45,538 nt of DNA from an archaeon GW2011_AR19 (GCA_000806015.1 JWKY01000012.1:1-45538), one strand, 5' to 3'; shown: positions 24,479 to 33,575, counted from the stretch's first letter. Numbers and translations: made by a program. Notes: a model not told the origin generated them from the letters alone.

Positions 24479-24826
24479 TCACCGCAAATATTTTTTTAAA
24501 TCGTTTTCTTCAATTAATGGATAAATATCTAAAGCAATTTCTTCGTAAGGGTGAACTTTCTTTATTGCGTTAATAACTTTTTTAGCAGTTTTTCTTGGGC
24601 AGATAAACTCAATTTTTTCTTCATCAACTTTTTCTAATTTATTTGTTTCTCCAATATGCGGATTGGCTTTTTCATTTGGTTTAAATCTGCCAATTCCTTT
24701 AGAAGAAAAACTGCAATAAGAATAATTTCCTAGAATTCCTCCATTTGCCTCTCCAATTGCTTTTCTAACGATATCACAATGAGTTAAAGGGACGAAAACT
24801 ATAATTTTTACATTTTTGGTCTGCAT
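24479..24826 (-). CDS. stand-alone YqfO/NIF3-insert-like protein (COG3323 type)
   Basis: A 115-aa protein. The pattern VFVPLTHCDIVRKAIGEANG, GNYSYCSFSSKGIGRFKP, ANPHIGE and KKVHPYEEIALDIYPL matches the PII/CutA-like domain otherwise found inserted in YqfO/NIF3 proteins. Stand-alone members may bind metal or a small ligand; no activity is established. It is transcribed alone, convergent with the surface-protein gene. Confidence 0.75.
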   Translation of the reverse strand: MQTKNVKIIVFVPLTHCDIVRKAIGEANGGILGNYSYCSFSSKGIGRFKPNEKANPHIGETNKLEKVDEEKIEFICPRKTAKKVINAIKKVHPYEEIALDIYPLIEENDLKKYLR

Positions 24827-24921
24827 AAAAAAAGAAATATTCAGATATTTATTAAGTTTATCCTTCTAATAAAAAAGAAATTAACTAAACTTGATTTCTG
24901 TGAACATAATAAGCAAGTTAA

Positions 24922-25101
24922 TTATCTCTTTAACTTTTTCTCTTGTTCTTCCTTTTTCTTTTTAAAACTCTTAATTTCTTTTTCCCAATAATTTATTAAA
25001 TGAGATTCTTTATTTTCATATTCTTCAATTTTTTATTCATGTTCCCTTATTCTTTTTTCAAAACTTTCAATAGACTTTCTTAACTTTTTCTTTTTGCCCA
25101 T
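24922..25101 (-). pseudogene. decayed coiled-coil protein with internal stop
   Basis: From ATG 25101 the frame reads MGKKKKLRKSIESFEKRIRE, HE, stop (TAA at 25033-25035), then KIEEYENKESHLINYWEKE and a Lys/Glu-rich end at 24922. Without the stop it would be a 58-residue coiled-coil protein. Similar small proteins accompany MNT genes in archaea. It overlaps the end of the fusion gene at 25080. Confidence 0.6.
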
Positions 25102-25862
25102 TTTTCCTGTTCTTTTATTTTTTTAATAATATAATTATATAATTTTACAGATTCTTCTGTTGGAAATTCATTTTTATATTTTTTATTATTTTTTACTCTT
25201 AAATATCCTTCATAAGCTTTTAATGAGCCAGATATTTTTTTTATTAAATTAAGTAATTCTTTTTTAGTTGGAATTTTATTTTTAATTAAACAATCAACAA
25301 GATATGTTCCTCTAAGTCTTAATATTAAAGAATAAGCAACACCGTCGCCTGAATTAGAGTTAATATCTTTATCAAGTTTTATGAATTCTCTGTTAATTCC
25401 TAATGCAGATTTTGTTAATTCTATATGCCATTTTAAATTTTTTTTAGTTAATTGTGTTTCTCGATACTTTTTGATTAAAATGCTATTAATAATTGGTTTC
25501 GCTTCTTTTAACATGGGGAGAATCGGAAGAATGTTTTTTTCAAGCGCTGATTCAACCTTTCCTTTTGGAATTAAAATTAGCTCATATTTTCCTTTTTTAA
25601 TTTTTTTGTTTATTTTATTAGTTATAACTAAAATATCAACATCACTTTCTTTTGTCTGCTCTCCTCTGGCATAGCTCCCAATAAGATAAATTCCTTCAAT
25701 ATCTTGCAGATAAGGATTAAGAATCTCCAGAATATCTTTTTTTATGTCAAGAGGTTTTTCAATTAGTTCAATTCTCGCTTCGCCGTTTATCCAATTTTTT
25801 GGCAGGAGAACTCCTGCCGAATTTCCAACTTTTATAATTGGTTTAATTAGTTCTTGTATCAT
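25080..25862 (-). CDS. fusion: swapped-hairpin domain, MNT nucleotidyltransferase, helical domain
   Basis: A 260-aa protein. Residues 1-35 (IKPIIKVGNSAGVLLPKNWI) resemble a SpoVT/AbrB DNA-binding hairpin. Residues about 40-100 are an MNT nucleotidyltransferase (IYLIGSYARGEQTKESDVDILV). The rest is helical (residues 135-260), with a possible HEPN-like layout (HIELTKSALG, YSLILRLRGTYLV). A single protein would then hold operator binding, antitoxin and perhaps the toxin fold. A coiled-coil gene that would follow it is broken. Confidence 0.75.
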   Translation of the reverse strand: MIQELIKPIIKVGNSAGVLLPKNWINGEARIELIEKPLDIKKDILEILNPYLQDIEGIYLIGSYARGEQTKESDVDILVITNKINKKIKKGKYELILIPKGKVESALEKNILPILPMLKEAKPIINSILIKKYRETQLTKKNLKWHIELTKSALGINREFIKLDKDINSNSGDGVAYSLILRLRGTYLVDCLIKNKIPTKKELLNLIKKISGSLKAYEGYLRVKNNKKYKNEFPTEESVKLYNYIIKKIKEQEKWAKRKS

Positions 25863-25916
25863 GTTAGAACAATGTTATAACCTTTTATAAACTTTATGGA
25901 TGAAAAAATAGTTAAG

Positions 25917-27626
25917 CTATTTTTTATTTTTCTGCTCCCCATAAGCATCTTCAACATCCTTAATATCTGTAATTTCAGAAAGAGGTTTATCTGGACGCAA
26001 AACATTCACCCTTGGAAAACGTAGAGCATATCCTGAAGAATAATTAGTGGATTTTTGAATTTCCTGATAAGTCACTGCAACAATTATTTTAGGTTTAACC
26101 TGAACAGTGGTTCCTTTTTCATCTATAATTAAAGGTTTTAATTGCTTGGTCAATTCTTTAAATGTTATTTTTCCTTCTTCTTCTTTTTCATTTATTCCTG
26201 TTCCAACTTTTCCAATTTCTAAATATTCATCTTTTTTATCTCCCATGCAGGATAAAATAAAACTTGAAAACCAACCGGCTCTTTTTCCTGCCCCATATTC
26301 GGCGCCTGTAATCACTAAATCAAAATCTCTAAGCTCTTCTTTTAATTTCAGCATATATCCGACACGGCTTCCGGGCTTGTACGGCGCATTTAAATTTTTT
26401 AAAATCAAACCTTCCTGATTATTTTTTATCGCTTTTTTATAAAATTCTCTTACTTTTGAAACATTATTTGTTATAAGCTGGTCAGCAGTTGTTATTTTGT
26501 ATTTTTCGCTTTTAATAATTTTTTTTAGCAATTCTGAACGCTGTTTAAAAGGAGAATTAATTAAATCTTCGTCGTTGAAGAGAACTATGTCAAATGCTTT
26601 TACTTCTACAGGCAATTCTTTTACAAGTCTGTCAATTTCATATTTTCTTCTGATTCTCTGACTTATTGCCTGAAAAGGCATATATCTTTTTGTTTTTGGA
26701 TTATATCCGATAATTTCTGAATCTATTATGCAGGATTTTGCTTTGATATTTTTTTCAACAACTTCAACAATATCTGGAAATTGTTTTGTCACATTTTCAA
26801 GTCTTCTTGTATAAAGAGCAACTAAATCATCTTTTTTATTTATCAGCATCCTGAATCCGTCGTATTTGTATTCTGCCGCCAAATATTCCCCGCATTTTTC
26901 AAATCCGTCTTCTATTGACAAAGCTTTTTGCGCAAGCATTACTTTTATTGGCTTGTCAGTTTTAAGAGAAACTTTTTCTAATTGTTCAATGCCTTTCTTG
27001 GATAATTCAAAAATAATTGCAAGGTCAGAAAGTTTGTCATACGCGTTTTGAATTTTTTCAGAAGCTTGTTTTCTTGCATCGCCGGGAAAAAATGCGCTTG
27101 CCAGCGCCTCTCTTATTGTGCTGGATTTTATTCCAATCCTTAAATCTCCGATTAATGTTCTTGTTAAATATTTTGCTTCAAGCGGAGAGGCAGAAGCAAG
27201 CAATTCAGTTATTAACAGCAATTTTAACGAGACTGTCCCCTTTCCTTCAAGTTCGGGAAGTTTTCGCAGATTTCCTAATACTTTCTGAATTGTTAATTTG
27301 CTAGTGAATTTAAGAGTGGTCTGTTTTTTTTGCTTGGAAAGTTCTTCAGCAACTTTTCCGAGATCCCCTATTTTTTTCCACATCTCCAAAACTTTTGAAT
27401 CAGTTGCTCCACTGGATTTTGAAATCGCTTTGAGCGCGATCTGAGTAGAAATTCCAATTTCTTTTTCATTGCCCTCAGGATGAATTCTCCCCATTAAAAG
27501 ATACATTACATCTTTATCTTCATCAGAAAGTTCTTTTAAGAATTTTGATAAAATTTCTGTTTTTTCAAGACGTTTCGTTGTGCTTTCAATCTGTTTGTAA
27601 AGTTCTGCAAGTTCTTGATATAACAT
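25917..27626 (-). CDS. lig: ATP-dependent DNA ligase
   Basis: A 569-aa protein of archaeal Lig1-like length. The N-terminal DNA-binding domain is residues about 1-220 (MYLLMGRIHP, IGDLRIGIKSSTIREAL). The adenylation core has motif I EYKYDGFRM with lysine 254, followed by the other nucleotidyltransferase motifs (SEIIGYNPKTK, EGLILKNL, WLKLK-like YMLKLKEEL) and the OB-fold end. It seals nicks in replication and repair with ATP, and is held by PCNA. It stands alone on the minus strand. Confidence 0.95.
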   Translation of the reverse strand: MLYQELAELYKQIESTTKRLEKTEILSKFLKELSDEDKDVMYLLMGRIHPEGNEKEIGISTQIALKAISKSSGATDSKVLEMWKKIGDLGKVAEELSKQKKQTTLKFTSKLTIQKVLGNLRKLPELEGKGTVSLKLLLITELLASASPLEAKYLTRTLIGDLRIGIKSSTIREALASAFFPGDARKQASEKIQNAYDKLSDLAIIFELSKKGIEQLEKVSLKTDKPIKVMLAQKALSIEDGFEKCGEYLAAEYKYDGFRMLINKKDDLVALYTRRLENVTKQFPDIVEVVEKNIKAKSCIIDSEIIGYNPKTKRYMPFQAISQRIRRKYEIDRLVKELPVEVKAFDIVLFNDEDLINSPFKQRSELLKKIIKSEKYKITTADQLITNNVSKVREFYKKAIKNNQEGLILKNLNAPYKPGSRVGYMLKLKEELRDFDLVITGAEYGAGKRAGWFSSFILSCMGDKKDEYLEIGKVGTGINEKEEEGKITFKELTKQLKPLIIDEKGTTVQVKPKIIVAVTYQEIQKSTNYSSGYALRFPRVNVLRPDKPLSEITDIKDVEDAYGEQKNKK

Positions 27627-27719
27627 TTTTAAATTAAAGAGAGCAAGTTTTTAATATTATTCTTTATTGTTAATCTGCAATTAAATAAACTTTATTAACC
27701 GCATTATTCTTCTTTTAAT

Positions 27720-29048
27720 ATGAAAAAGGAGTTGTTAATATTTGCATTTGTTTTATTATTTATCCCGTTAGTATTTTCCATTCAGATAGAGACTGATTCA
27801 GAATTAAATTTGGGAGAAACTTTAGTTGTTAAATTTTCTGGAAATTTTTATGAACCAATCTTAGAGAACGATGTTTATTTTTATAGAAATATTTATACTG
27901 CTGTGCCTCTTGAATTTGAATTATTAAAAATTGAGGGAGATTATTATATTTCTGCTTCTAGTTTAGGTAAAACTCCCGGAAATTATTCTCTGGTTGTTAA
28001 AAATTCAAAATATTCTGTTGCAGGAGGGCAAAAAAGTTCTCAGGACATAATAATTAATTTTACAATTCTTGAAGATTTTGCAGAGTTTTCAACAAATCCC
28101 GGAATTCAGATTTTAGCAAATTCTCAGGACTCATTTTATTTAGAAATACAAAATTTAAAAGACAATCAAATAATTGTTTCTGTTGATAAAAATCCTTCTA
28201 TAGAACAAGAGGATCAAGGAGGATTTTTTGAATCTTTATTTGGTTCTAATGAAGATACATCGGCAGAAAATCAATTTGTTTTTAAGACAAATGAAAAAAA
28301 GCAAATTAAATTAGAATTTGAAAATTTAACTGAAACTGGATTAAGAACTATTCAACTTTCTTCTGGAAATTTTACTCAAAATGTTTTCGTTTATGTTTTA
28401 TCATCAGAAGAAAAATTAGAAACAGAAAAAATTTATTTTGAACAGAAATTTTTTAATGTCTCTATGGCTGTAAATTCCGAAACTGAAATAATTTTATATC
28501 TTAAAAATTCAGGAGCAAAAGATTTTGAAAATGTAACCTTGGTTATTCCGGATTCTTTAAAAGAATATGTTTCAGTTTCTCCTGATTTTTTTGAATTTTT
28601 TGAAAACAATGAAACTCAAAAAATAATTTTAAATTTCTCTTCTAAATCTAATTCAGAGACAATCTCCGGCGCAATAAAAGCGCAAACTTCAGACAATGCT
28701 TTTGCATATGTTGATATTTCTATTGAAATTATAGAAGGATTTGTTCCAGAAGACAGCGTTGTTAATCAAAACGAATTGCCAAAAATTACTAAAATGTGCG
28801 AAGAACTTAATGGAAGTTTTTGCGCTAAATCCCAGAAATGTTCAGGCGAGCAGGTTACAGCCAGCAACGGAATTTGTTGCCTTGCAGAATGCGTTGAAAA
28901 AAAGAAAAGTCCTGCAGGAAAAATAATCGGCTGGATAATTGTTGCTATTTTAGTTGCATTATATATTTGGTTTTATTTAAACAAATATAAAAAAACAAAA
29001 TCAAAAATTAATTTGTTAGAAATTGCTGAAGGCAAAAAGAAAAAATAA
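27720..29048 (+). CDS. membrane-anchored surface protein with Ig-like domains
   Basis: A 442-aa protein with a signal peptide (MKKELLIFAFVLLFIPLVFS), beta-rich outer domains (for example TSAENQFVFKTNEKKQIKL and VFVYVLSS, similar to NEW3/Ig-like modules), a small Cys-rich piece (MCEELNGSFCAKSQKC, GICCLAECV) and a C-terminal helix (IIGWIIVAILVALYIWFYL) with a basic tail. The Cys module matches those at 22545 and 9873, suggesting one surface-protein family. It may help build or bind the cell envelope. Function unknown. Confidence 0.75.
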   Translation: MKKELLIFAFVLLFIPLVFSIQIETDSELNLGETLVVKFSGNFYEPILENDVYFYRNIYTAVPLEFELLKIEGDYYISASSLGKTPGNYSLVVKNSKYSVAGGQKSSQDIIINFTILEDFAEFSTNPGIQILANSQDSFYLEIQNLKDNQIIVSVDKNPSIEQEDQGGFFESLFGSNEDTSAENQFVFKTNEKKQIKLEFENLTETGLRTIQLSSGNFTQNVFVYVLSSEEKLETEKIYFEQKFFNVSMAVNSETEIILYLKNSGAKDFENVTLVIPDSLKEYVSVSPDFFEFFENNETQKIILNFSSKSNSETISGAIKAQTSDNAFAYVDISIEIIEGFVPEDSVVNQNELPKITKMCEELNGSFCAKSQKCSGEQVTASNGICCLAECVEKKKSPAGKIIGWIIVAILVALYIWFYLNKYKKTKSKINLLEIAEGKKKK

Positions 29049-29056
29049 TTTTTAAG

Positions 29057-29557
29057 TTAATTTAAATAACTTTTCTCTTCTGAATCATCTTTCTTAACTA
29101 TTTTTCCCTCTTTAATTTCAAATCCGTGTTCTTTTAAATCTCTTTGAAGTTTTGCGGTTTGAATTTGTAAAACTCTTGCCATTTCATCGTATGCATGAAG
29201 TCTTCTTGCTAATTCATTGAAAATCTCATTCAATCCATTATTTGATAAAGCAATCGTTTCTGGTTCAATTATTTCTATATTTGCAGGCATATACTTAAAC
29301 ATCAACATAGCAATCTGCAAAATTTCTTCAACTTCAACTTCAACTTCAGCAAAAGTCGTGTAAAAATCTTTATTATTTTCTAATTCAACAGGTTCATTGA
29401 TTTTTTTTTCAATTACCTTGACGCCTTTTTCCTGATTAATTGCTTCAACTATTTTCTCAAGAGTTTGAACTAAATGTTCTTTTGGTCTGCCGATTATTTC
29501 TAAAATGAAGACAGCTTTTATTCTCTTTGTTTTCAAATTATTGTTTTTGGAATTCAT
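29057..29557 (-). CDS. conserved-looking hypothetical protein, cytoplasmic
   Basis: A 166-aa protein without a signal. After a Lys/Asn start comes an alpha/beta region (RIKAVFILEIIGRPKEHLVQ, EVEVEVEEILQIAMLMFKYM) and a helical end (LARRLHAYDEMARVLQIQTA, KLQRDLKEHGFEIKEGKIV). No family identified. It overlaps the end of the lamin-tail-like gene by 20 bases on the same strand. The alpha/beta part looks like a ferredoxin-like fold. Confidence 0.6.
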   Translation of the reverse strand: MNSKNNNLKTKRIKAVFILEIIGRPKEHLVQTLEKIVEAINQEKGVKVIEKKINEPVELENNKDFYTTFAEVEVEVEEILQIAMLMFKYMPANIEIIEPETIALSNNGLNEIFNELARRLHAYDEMARVLQIQTAKLQRDLKEHGFEIKEGKIVKKDDSEEKSYLN

Positions 29558-30643
29558 TTTTGTATTCTTTTTTAAATATTTTTTTCTTTAATAAAAATAA
29601 TCCCCCTATTAAAAAAGCAAATGCAATTAAAATATATTTTGCATAATTATTTTTATTTAATTTTTCCGTATTTTCTTTGCTTTTTATATCTTTTGAATTG
29701 GCTGTTGCGCTTCCAGTAAGAATTATTGTTCCGTTTTCATTTGGCTCGCTATCTTCTACTGGATTTTGATAGGCAGATTCTCCTCCTGTTTCATTAATTG
29801 TTTCGTTTGATTTTGATATTAAATATCCCTGAAAGATTTTTATTTTTTCTGATGAATCTTTTATTTTAATTTCAATTGTTGCGTCAGCAAATTCTTCAGT
29901 AATTTTCATTAAAAATTCTTTTTCTTCATCAAAATTAATTATATCATTCACATAATATGAAGTAGATTTCCAAACTTCCCAGTTTAAAATTTTTGAAATT
30001 CTGTTTCCGTTATATAAAATATCAATTTTCACATCATAAACATCTTCGTCAAAATTAATTAATTTTATTTTAAAACTAAATTCCTGATTTAAAGCGACTT
30101 TTTCTGAATAATTAACTCCTATGGTTGGAGAAGAAGTTTCATTTAGCGTGGTGGTGTTTGTGGTTGCTTGTGTTTGATTTTGAGTTTGATTAGTTTGTGT
30201 CTGATTTGTTGAACATAAATTCAGACTTCCGGGAGTTGGAGAATTATCTGTCCACACTCCCCCGCATAATTGCAAACTATTTCCGTCGCCATTTGCCCCC
30301 ATTAAAGGATTGTAAGTTACGCTATTAATTGTGATATTGTTATTATTTTCTAAAATTATTGTTTTTCCGGAATTTGTTAACGCACCATTACATAAACTTG
30401 CTGCATTAATATGCAAAGCCAAACTGCTTCCATCAACTGCAAAATTTGAATAAACTTCCCACATAAATTCCACCCAGTTAAATCGATGTTAGAACCACCC
30501 TCATTATAAATTTCAATCCATTCGTTATAATGTTCGTTTTGCACGGGATTGTACATTATTTCATTTATTATAACCGCCGAAACATTCCCAATTAAAAAAA
30601 TAAAAACAATTCCAAAAAGAACAAAAATATTTTTATTCGCCAT
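29538..30643 (-). pseudogene. lamin-tail-domain surface protein split by a frame change
   Basis: The first part (ATG 30643) has a signal peptide (MANKNIFVLFGIVFIFLIG) and the lamin-tail-like start VIINEIMYNPVQNEHYNEWI to DLTGWNL. The frame then runs out of homology. A second frame, open from 30473, carries the expected rest (EVYSNFAVDGSSLALHI, PLMGANGDGNSLQLCGG, TPGSLNLC), a Thr/Gln linker, another domain, a C-terminal helix (YILIAFAFLIGGLFLL) and a basic tail. The two frames meet near 30440-30465. About 40 residues typical of the lamin-tail fold seem to be missing at the joint, so an out-of-frame deletion is more likely than one lost base. Sequencing error cannot be excluded. Confidence 0.6.
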
Positions 30644-31142
30644 ATCTCTCCTTAAAATCAATGTATTCAATTTCTCCTCTTTTTTCCCCTTTTTTTGCTA
30701 TTAGTATTTTGGAAAATATTTCATTTTTTAAATACCATCTGCATTTTTCTTTTTCTATTTTTGATAAAATTCCGTTCATTTTAACTTCTACACCAATTAC
30801 ATCATAATTTTTTTTGTTTGTTTTTTTGAATGCAATAAAATCCGGAAAACCGGTTCCAATAACCATTAATTTCATAAAAGGATTATATTTTCTTTTTGCT
30901 TTTACAATTTTGTCTTCTTCTAAATCAAGGTTATTTGTCCACTTGTCCATTATCCATTTTTGTGCTTCTAAATTTTCCCTAACTTTTAATTCAAATCTTG
31001 CTCCTCTTGCTCTTGATATTCGCCCTTTTTTAATTTCAGATTTTTTCTTCAGAAGTTTTGAGGGATTATCCCACGAGATTTCGTAATCTCCACTAACAGC
31101 ATCCATTACTCTTTCCTTGACCTCTTTTGAAATTCTTTCCAT
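30633..31142 (-). CDS. PD-(D/E)XK nuclease-like protein
   Basis: A 169-aa protein. The sequence RARGARFELKVRENLEAQKW supplies the first acidic residue, GFPDFIAFKK the PD, and YDVIGVEVKMNG the ExK of the fold. The N-terminal 50 residues are basic (ERVMDAVSGDYEI, KLLKKKSEIKKGRIS). These features fit an archaeal endonuclease of the VRR or Holliday-junction resolvase group. It overlaps the following lamin-tail gene by about 11 bases. Substrate unknown. Confidence 0.75.
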   Translation of the reverse strand: MERISKEVKERVMDAVSGDYEISWDNPSKLLKKKSEIKKGRISRARGARFELKVRENLEAQKWIMDKWTNNLDLEEDKIVKAKRKYNPFMKLMVIGTGFPDFIAFKKTNKKNYDVIGVEVKMNGILSKIEKEKCRWYLKNEIFSKILIAKKGEKRGEIEYIDFKERYGE

Positions 31143-31231
31143 GGTATTTTAAAAACAAAGGAGATATAAAAATATTTTTGTTTGTGATTTTTACAAATTT
31201 AAATTGAATAAATTATAAAAACAGGATATGG

Positions 31232-31602
31232 GACTCTGTTGAAAAAGTTTTGAGTTCGTAACTTCTTTGGAAATTCAAATATTAAAAAAAGATAAACGAC
31301 TTCACGAAGGACAACCCCCCTTATCCCGATGCGGGGTCGGTGGCGGGGGCGAGCTAAGTTCACGGAAGATAAATTATCTTTTGTCAATTACTGAGTGAGC
31401 TTGGGAGTAGAAGTGCTGGGGGGTGGGGCAGATAACTTCGCAAGAGAAACTTAAAAAATAAAATTATACAAATAAACAAGCAGGGTCGGGAGCGAGCGAC
31501 TTCGTGGGAGGCAGTAACTAAAAAATAAAAATAAGCCGTGCGAGGTCGGGAGAGAGGAATTTGAACTCAAAACTAAAATAAAAATTGAGATTTTCAACAG
31601 AA
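31232..31602. repeat. repeat element C (371 bp) with terminal inverted repeats
   Basis: Starts gactctgttgaaaa and ends ttttcaacagaac, an inverted repeat, with gttttgagttc and gaactcaaaac just inside. The interior is G-rich and carries the family blocks gagctaagttcacgg, gtgagcttgggagtag and aggtcgggag. No protein-coding frame is credible. Confidence 0.75.
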
Positions 31603-31651
31603 CCATGGCGTGGGCAAAGTTTTTAAAACATCTCTACCATTAATTAATCGT

Positions 31652-31879
31652 AAGTCAGGCAGTTAACTTTCGGAACTTTGATATTAAATTATCAAGAAAT
31701 AAAAATTTATGATTTCTAAGTTTTGAGGAAGGTCCGCCCACTAAAATAGTCCATTGAGGAAATCTCAATTGTCGTGAGGCAAAGCACTGCTACAGAAACG
31801 CCACAGCTCATTTTGAGTTATGAAACTTGTGTTGAACTTTGAAGAATGAGATTTGAAAAGGTGGCCTATGCCTGACTTA
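31652..31879 (+). ncRNA. rnpB: archaeal RNase P RNA
   Basis: The catalytic RNA that trims the 5' ends of tRNA precursors. The P1 helix is formed by aagtcaggca (31652-31661) and tgcctgactt (31869-31878). Conserved core blocks are present in order: gaggaaggtccgcccac (near 31724), then gaggcaaagcactgctacagaaac near 31776-31799. A TATA-like tttttaaaa lies about 25 nt upstream and a T-rich run follows the end. The RNA is short (about 228 nt), as in reduced archaeal forms. Its 3' end overlaps the convergent protein gene by about 14 bases. Confidence 0.85.
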
Positions 31880-32264
31880 TTTTTTTGTATTTAGAATGAA
31901 ATTCTCCATCCTTTGAGAAAGTGTTTATCATCTTTATTGTATATTTTAAATCTTTAATTTCTTTCGCATTTTTTTCCAATCTCTCAATTAATTTTTCAAT
32001 AGTTTGTTTTTCTTTTTCTGGGATTTTAACAACCGAGTTTTTTTCAAATTTTAATTTGATTCCTTTAGAATATAATACTCCAAAATTTAACAATTTATTT
32101 AATGCATCCAAAAAATCTCCTTCATCTAAACCCTCATTTAAGTGACTATAGGTATAGTTTTCTATTTTATCAGTATCGCGATTGTAATAATGATTATTAG
32201 TTAGATGTATGTAATATCCTCTCCCATTTTTTCCAATCCAGATTTCATTTTTCTTTTCTGTCAT
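31866..32264 (-). CDS. hypothetical protein, unknown function
   Basis: About 132 aa from ATG 32264 (MTEKKNEIWIGKNGRGYYIH), with an upstream in-frame ATG at 32279. A TATA-like box about 25 nt upstream of 32264 favours that start. The first half is beta-like and Tyr-rich (YYIHLTNNHYYNRD), the second half helical and charged (KQTIEKLIERLEKNAKEIK). Its stop lies within the 3' end of the RNase P RNA gene on the opposite strand. No family recognised. Confidence 0.6.
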   Translation of the reverse strand: MTEKKNEIWIGKNGRGYYIHLTNNHYYNRDTDKIENYTYSHLNEGLDEGDFLDALNKLLNFGVLYSKGIKLKFEKNSVVKIPEKEKQTIEKLIERLEKNAKEIKDLKYTIKMINTFSKDGEFHSKYKKISQA

Positions 32265-32355
32265 AAAATTCTTTACCACATTTAATTTTTAAAGATTAAG
32301 TTCCTGCAAAATATATTTCTAAACATTTAAAAAATAGTTTAATCTTCTTTTAATC

Positions 32356-32427
32356 GGAGGTCTAGCTCAGCGGGAGAGCACATGACTGAAGATCATGGTG
32401 TGCCGGGTTCGACTCCCGGGACCTCCA
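32356..32427 (+). tRNA. tRNA-Phe (anticodon GAA)
   Basis: A complete 72-nt cloverleaf. The acceptor stem is GGAGGTC/GACCTCC with discriminator A. The D stem is GCTC/GAGC. The anticodon stem CATGA/TCATG carries the loop CTGAAGA (GAA). The T arm is CCGGG-TTCGACT-CCCGG. CCA is not encoded. A repeat element begins directly after it and ends with a copy of the last 11 bases region. Confidence 0.95.
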
Positions 32428-32428
32428 T

Positions 32429-32611
32429 TTATTCAACTGAAAGTTGAATTATTTCTTGATTCGGGAGAAGAACCTTCGACTCCGAGCAAGTTCACGAAAG
32501 ATTATCACGAAGTCAAACTTAAAAAATTTGAGTGGGCTTGGGAGCCGAGCGACTTTGATTTCAATCAATCACGAAGGCATTTGTAGAAAATAGAAATCGG
32601 GGTCGGGAGCA
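32429..32611. repeat. repeat element E inserted behind tRNA-Phe
   Basis: A 183-bp block between two copies of GGGACCTCCAT (32418-32428, the end of the tRNA, and 32612-32622). It begins with a hairpin (ttcaactgaaagttgaa) and contains the family blocks cgagcaagttcacgaa, gagtgggcttgggag and ggggtcgggag. About 60 of its bases are nearly identical to element A. It lacks the terminal repeats of elements A to D. Confidence 0.7.
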
Positions 32612-32744
32612 GGGACCTCCATCTCTTTTGGAATTGTATAAGTTAAATTAAAAATTATTTTTTAAGATTAAAATTTATCTGATGCAAACAAAGTCTATTC
32701 TCTCAATACCTTTATAAATGAAAATTTCTATCAAATTGCATAAA

Positions 32745-33335
32745 ATGGCAGCTAAAAGTTCTAAAAAATCTGAAAAAACATCAAAAAATTCAACATACAA
32801 AATTCAAAACATCGTTGCAACTGCTTCTCTTGGAAAACCGGTTCCCTTGACAAAACTTGCAAGAACTCAGCCAAACACAGAATATAATCCGGAAACATTT
32901 CCGGGTCTTGTTTTAAGAGTAAAAGAACCAAAATCAGCTGTTCTTGTTTTCTCGTCGGGAAATTTAGTCTGCACAGGAACAAAATCCACCACTCAGGTAA
33001 GGCAGGTTATTAATGCAGTTATAAAACAATTAAGAAAAATAAATGTAAATATTACAGCAAAACCAAAAATTACTGTTCAAAATATTGTCGCATCAGGCTC
33101 AATTAATTTAAAACTTAATTTAAACTTCTTGGCGCTGGAAATGGAAAATACTGAATACGAACCTGAACAATTTCCAGGGTTAGTTTATAAATTAATTGAA
33201 CCAACAGCAACTTTTCTTTTATTTTCAAACGGAAAACTGGTTTGCACCGGAACGAAAAACAAATACCAGCTAGAAGACAGCATGAAACAACTTTTAAAAA
33301 ATGTTAAAACAGCTTTAAAAAATTACGAAAGATAA
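32745..33335 (+). CDS. tbp: TATA-box binding protein (TBP)
   Basis: About 196 aa with the twofold TBP repeat: IQNIVATASLGKPVPLTKLA ... FPGLVLRVKEP ... GNLVCTGTKS, and VQNIVASGSINLKLNLNFLA ... FPGLVYKLIEP ... GKLVCTGTKN. A Lys/Ser-rich N-terminal tail precedes it. TBP binds the TATA box and recruits TFB and RNA polymerase. ATG 32745 is about 30 nt after a tttataaa box and suits a leaderless transcript. The upstream ATG at 32718 lies too close to the box. Single copy in the window. Confidence 0.95.
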   Translation: MAAKSSKKSEKTSKNSTYKIQNIVATASLGKPVPLTKLARTQPNTEYNPETFPGLVLRVKEPKSAVLVFSSGNLVCTGTKSTTQVRQVINAVIKQLRKINVNITAKPKITVQNIVASGSINLKLNLNFLALEMENTEYEPEQFPGLVYKLIEPTATFLLFSNGKLVCTGTKNKYQLEDSMKQLLKNVKTALKNYER

Positions 33336-33365
33336 TTTTAATAAAAAAATTTATTTGACTTTTGG

Positions 33366-33575
33366 CTCTGTCCGGAGTTTTGATTTTTTGGTAATGTTTT
33401 TGGAAAATTCAAATAAAAATTAAGGGTGGGTTTTCGAGCTTTAGCTCGAACTTGGAGTGGGCGAGCGACTTTGATTTCAATCAATCACGAAGGCTATTTA
33501 TAAAAAGTAGAAATCGGGGTCGGGAATAAATTGGAAAAAATCAAAACATCAATTTCAAAACAATTCCGGACAGAG
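33366..33575. repeat. repeat element A (210 bp) with terminal inverted repeats
   Basis: Begins ctctgtccggag and ends ccggacagag. It contains the hairpin ttcgagctttagctcgaa and the family blocks gcgagcgactttg and ggggtcggga. It is similar to element B at both ends. No coding frame. Confidence 0.8.

Noticed and set aside
31199-31387. A 62-aa frame in element C
   Set aside because: Arg/Pro-rich translation of a repeat; no conserved start and the repeat copies do not keep the frame.
32395-32586. A 63-aa frame that begins inside tRNA-Phe
   Set aside because: It overlaps the tRNA and repeat element E; chance frame.
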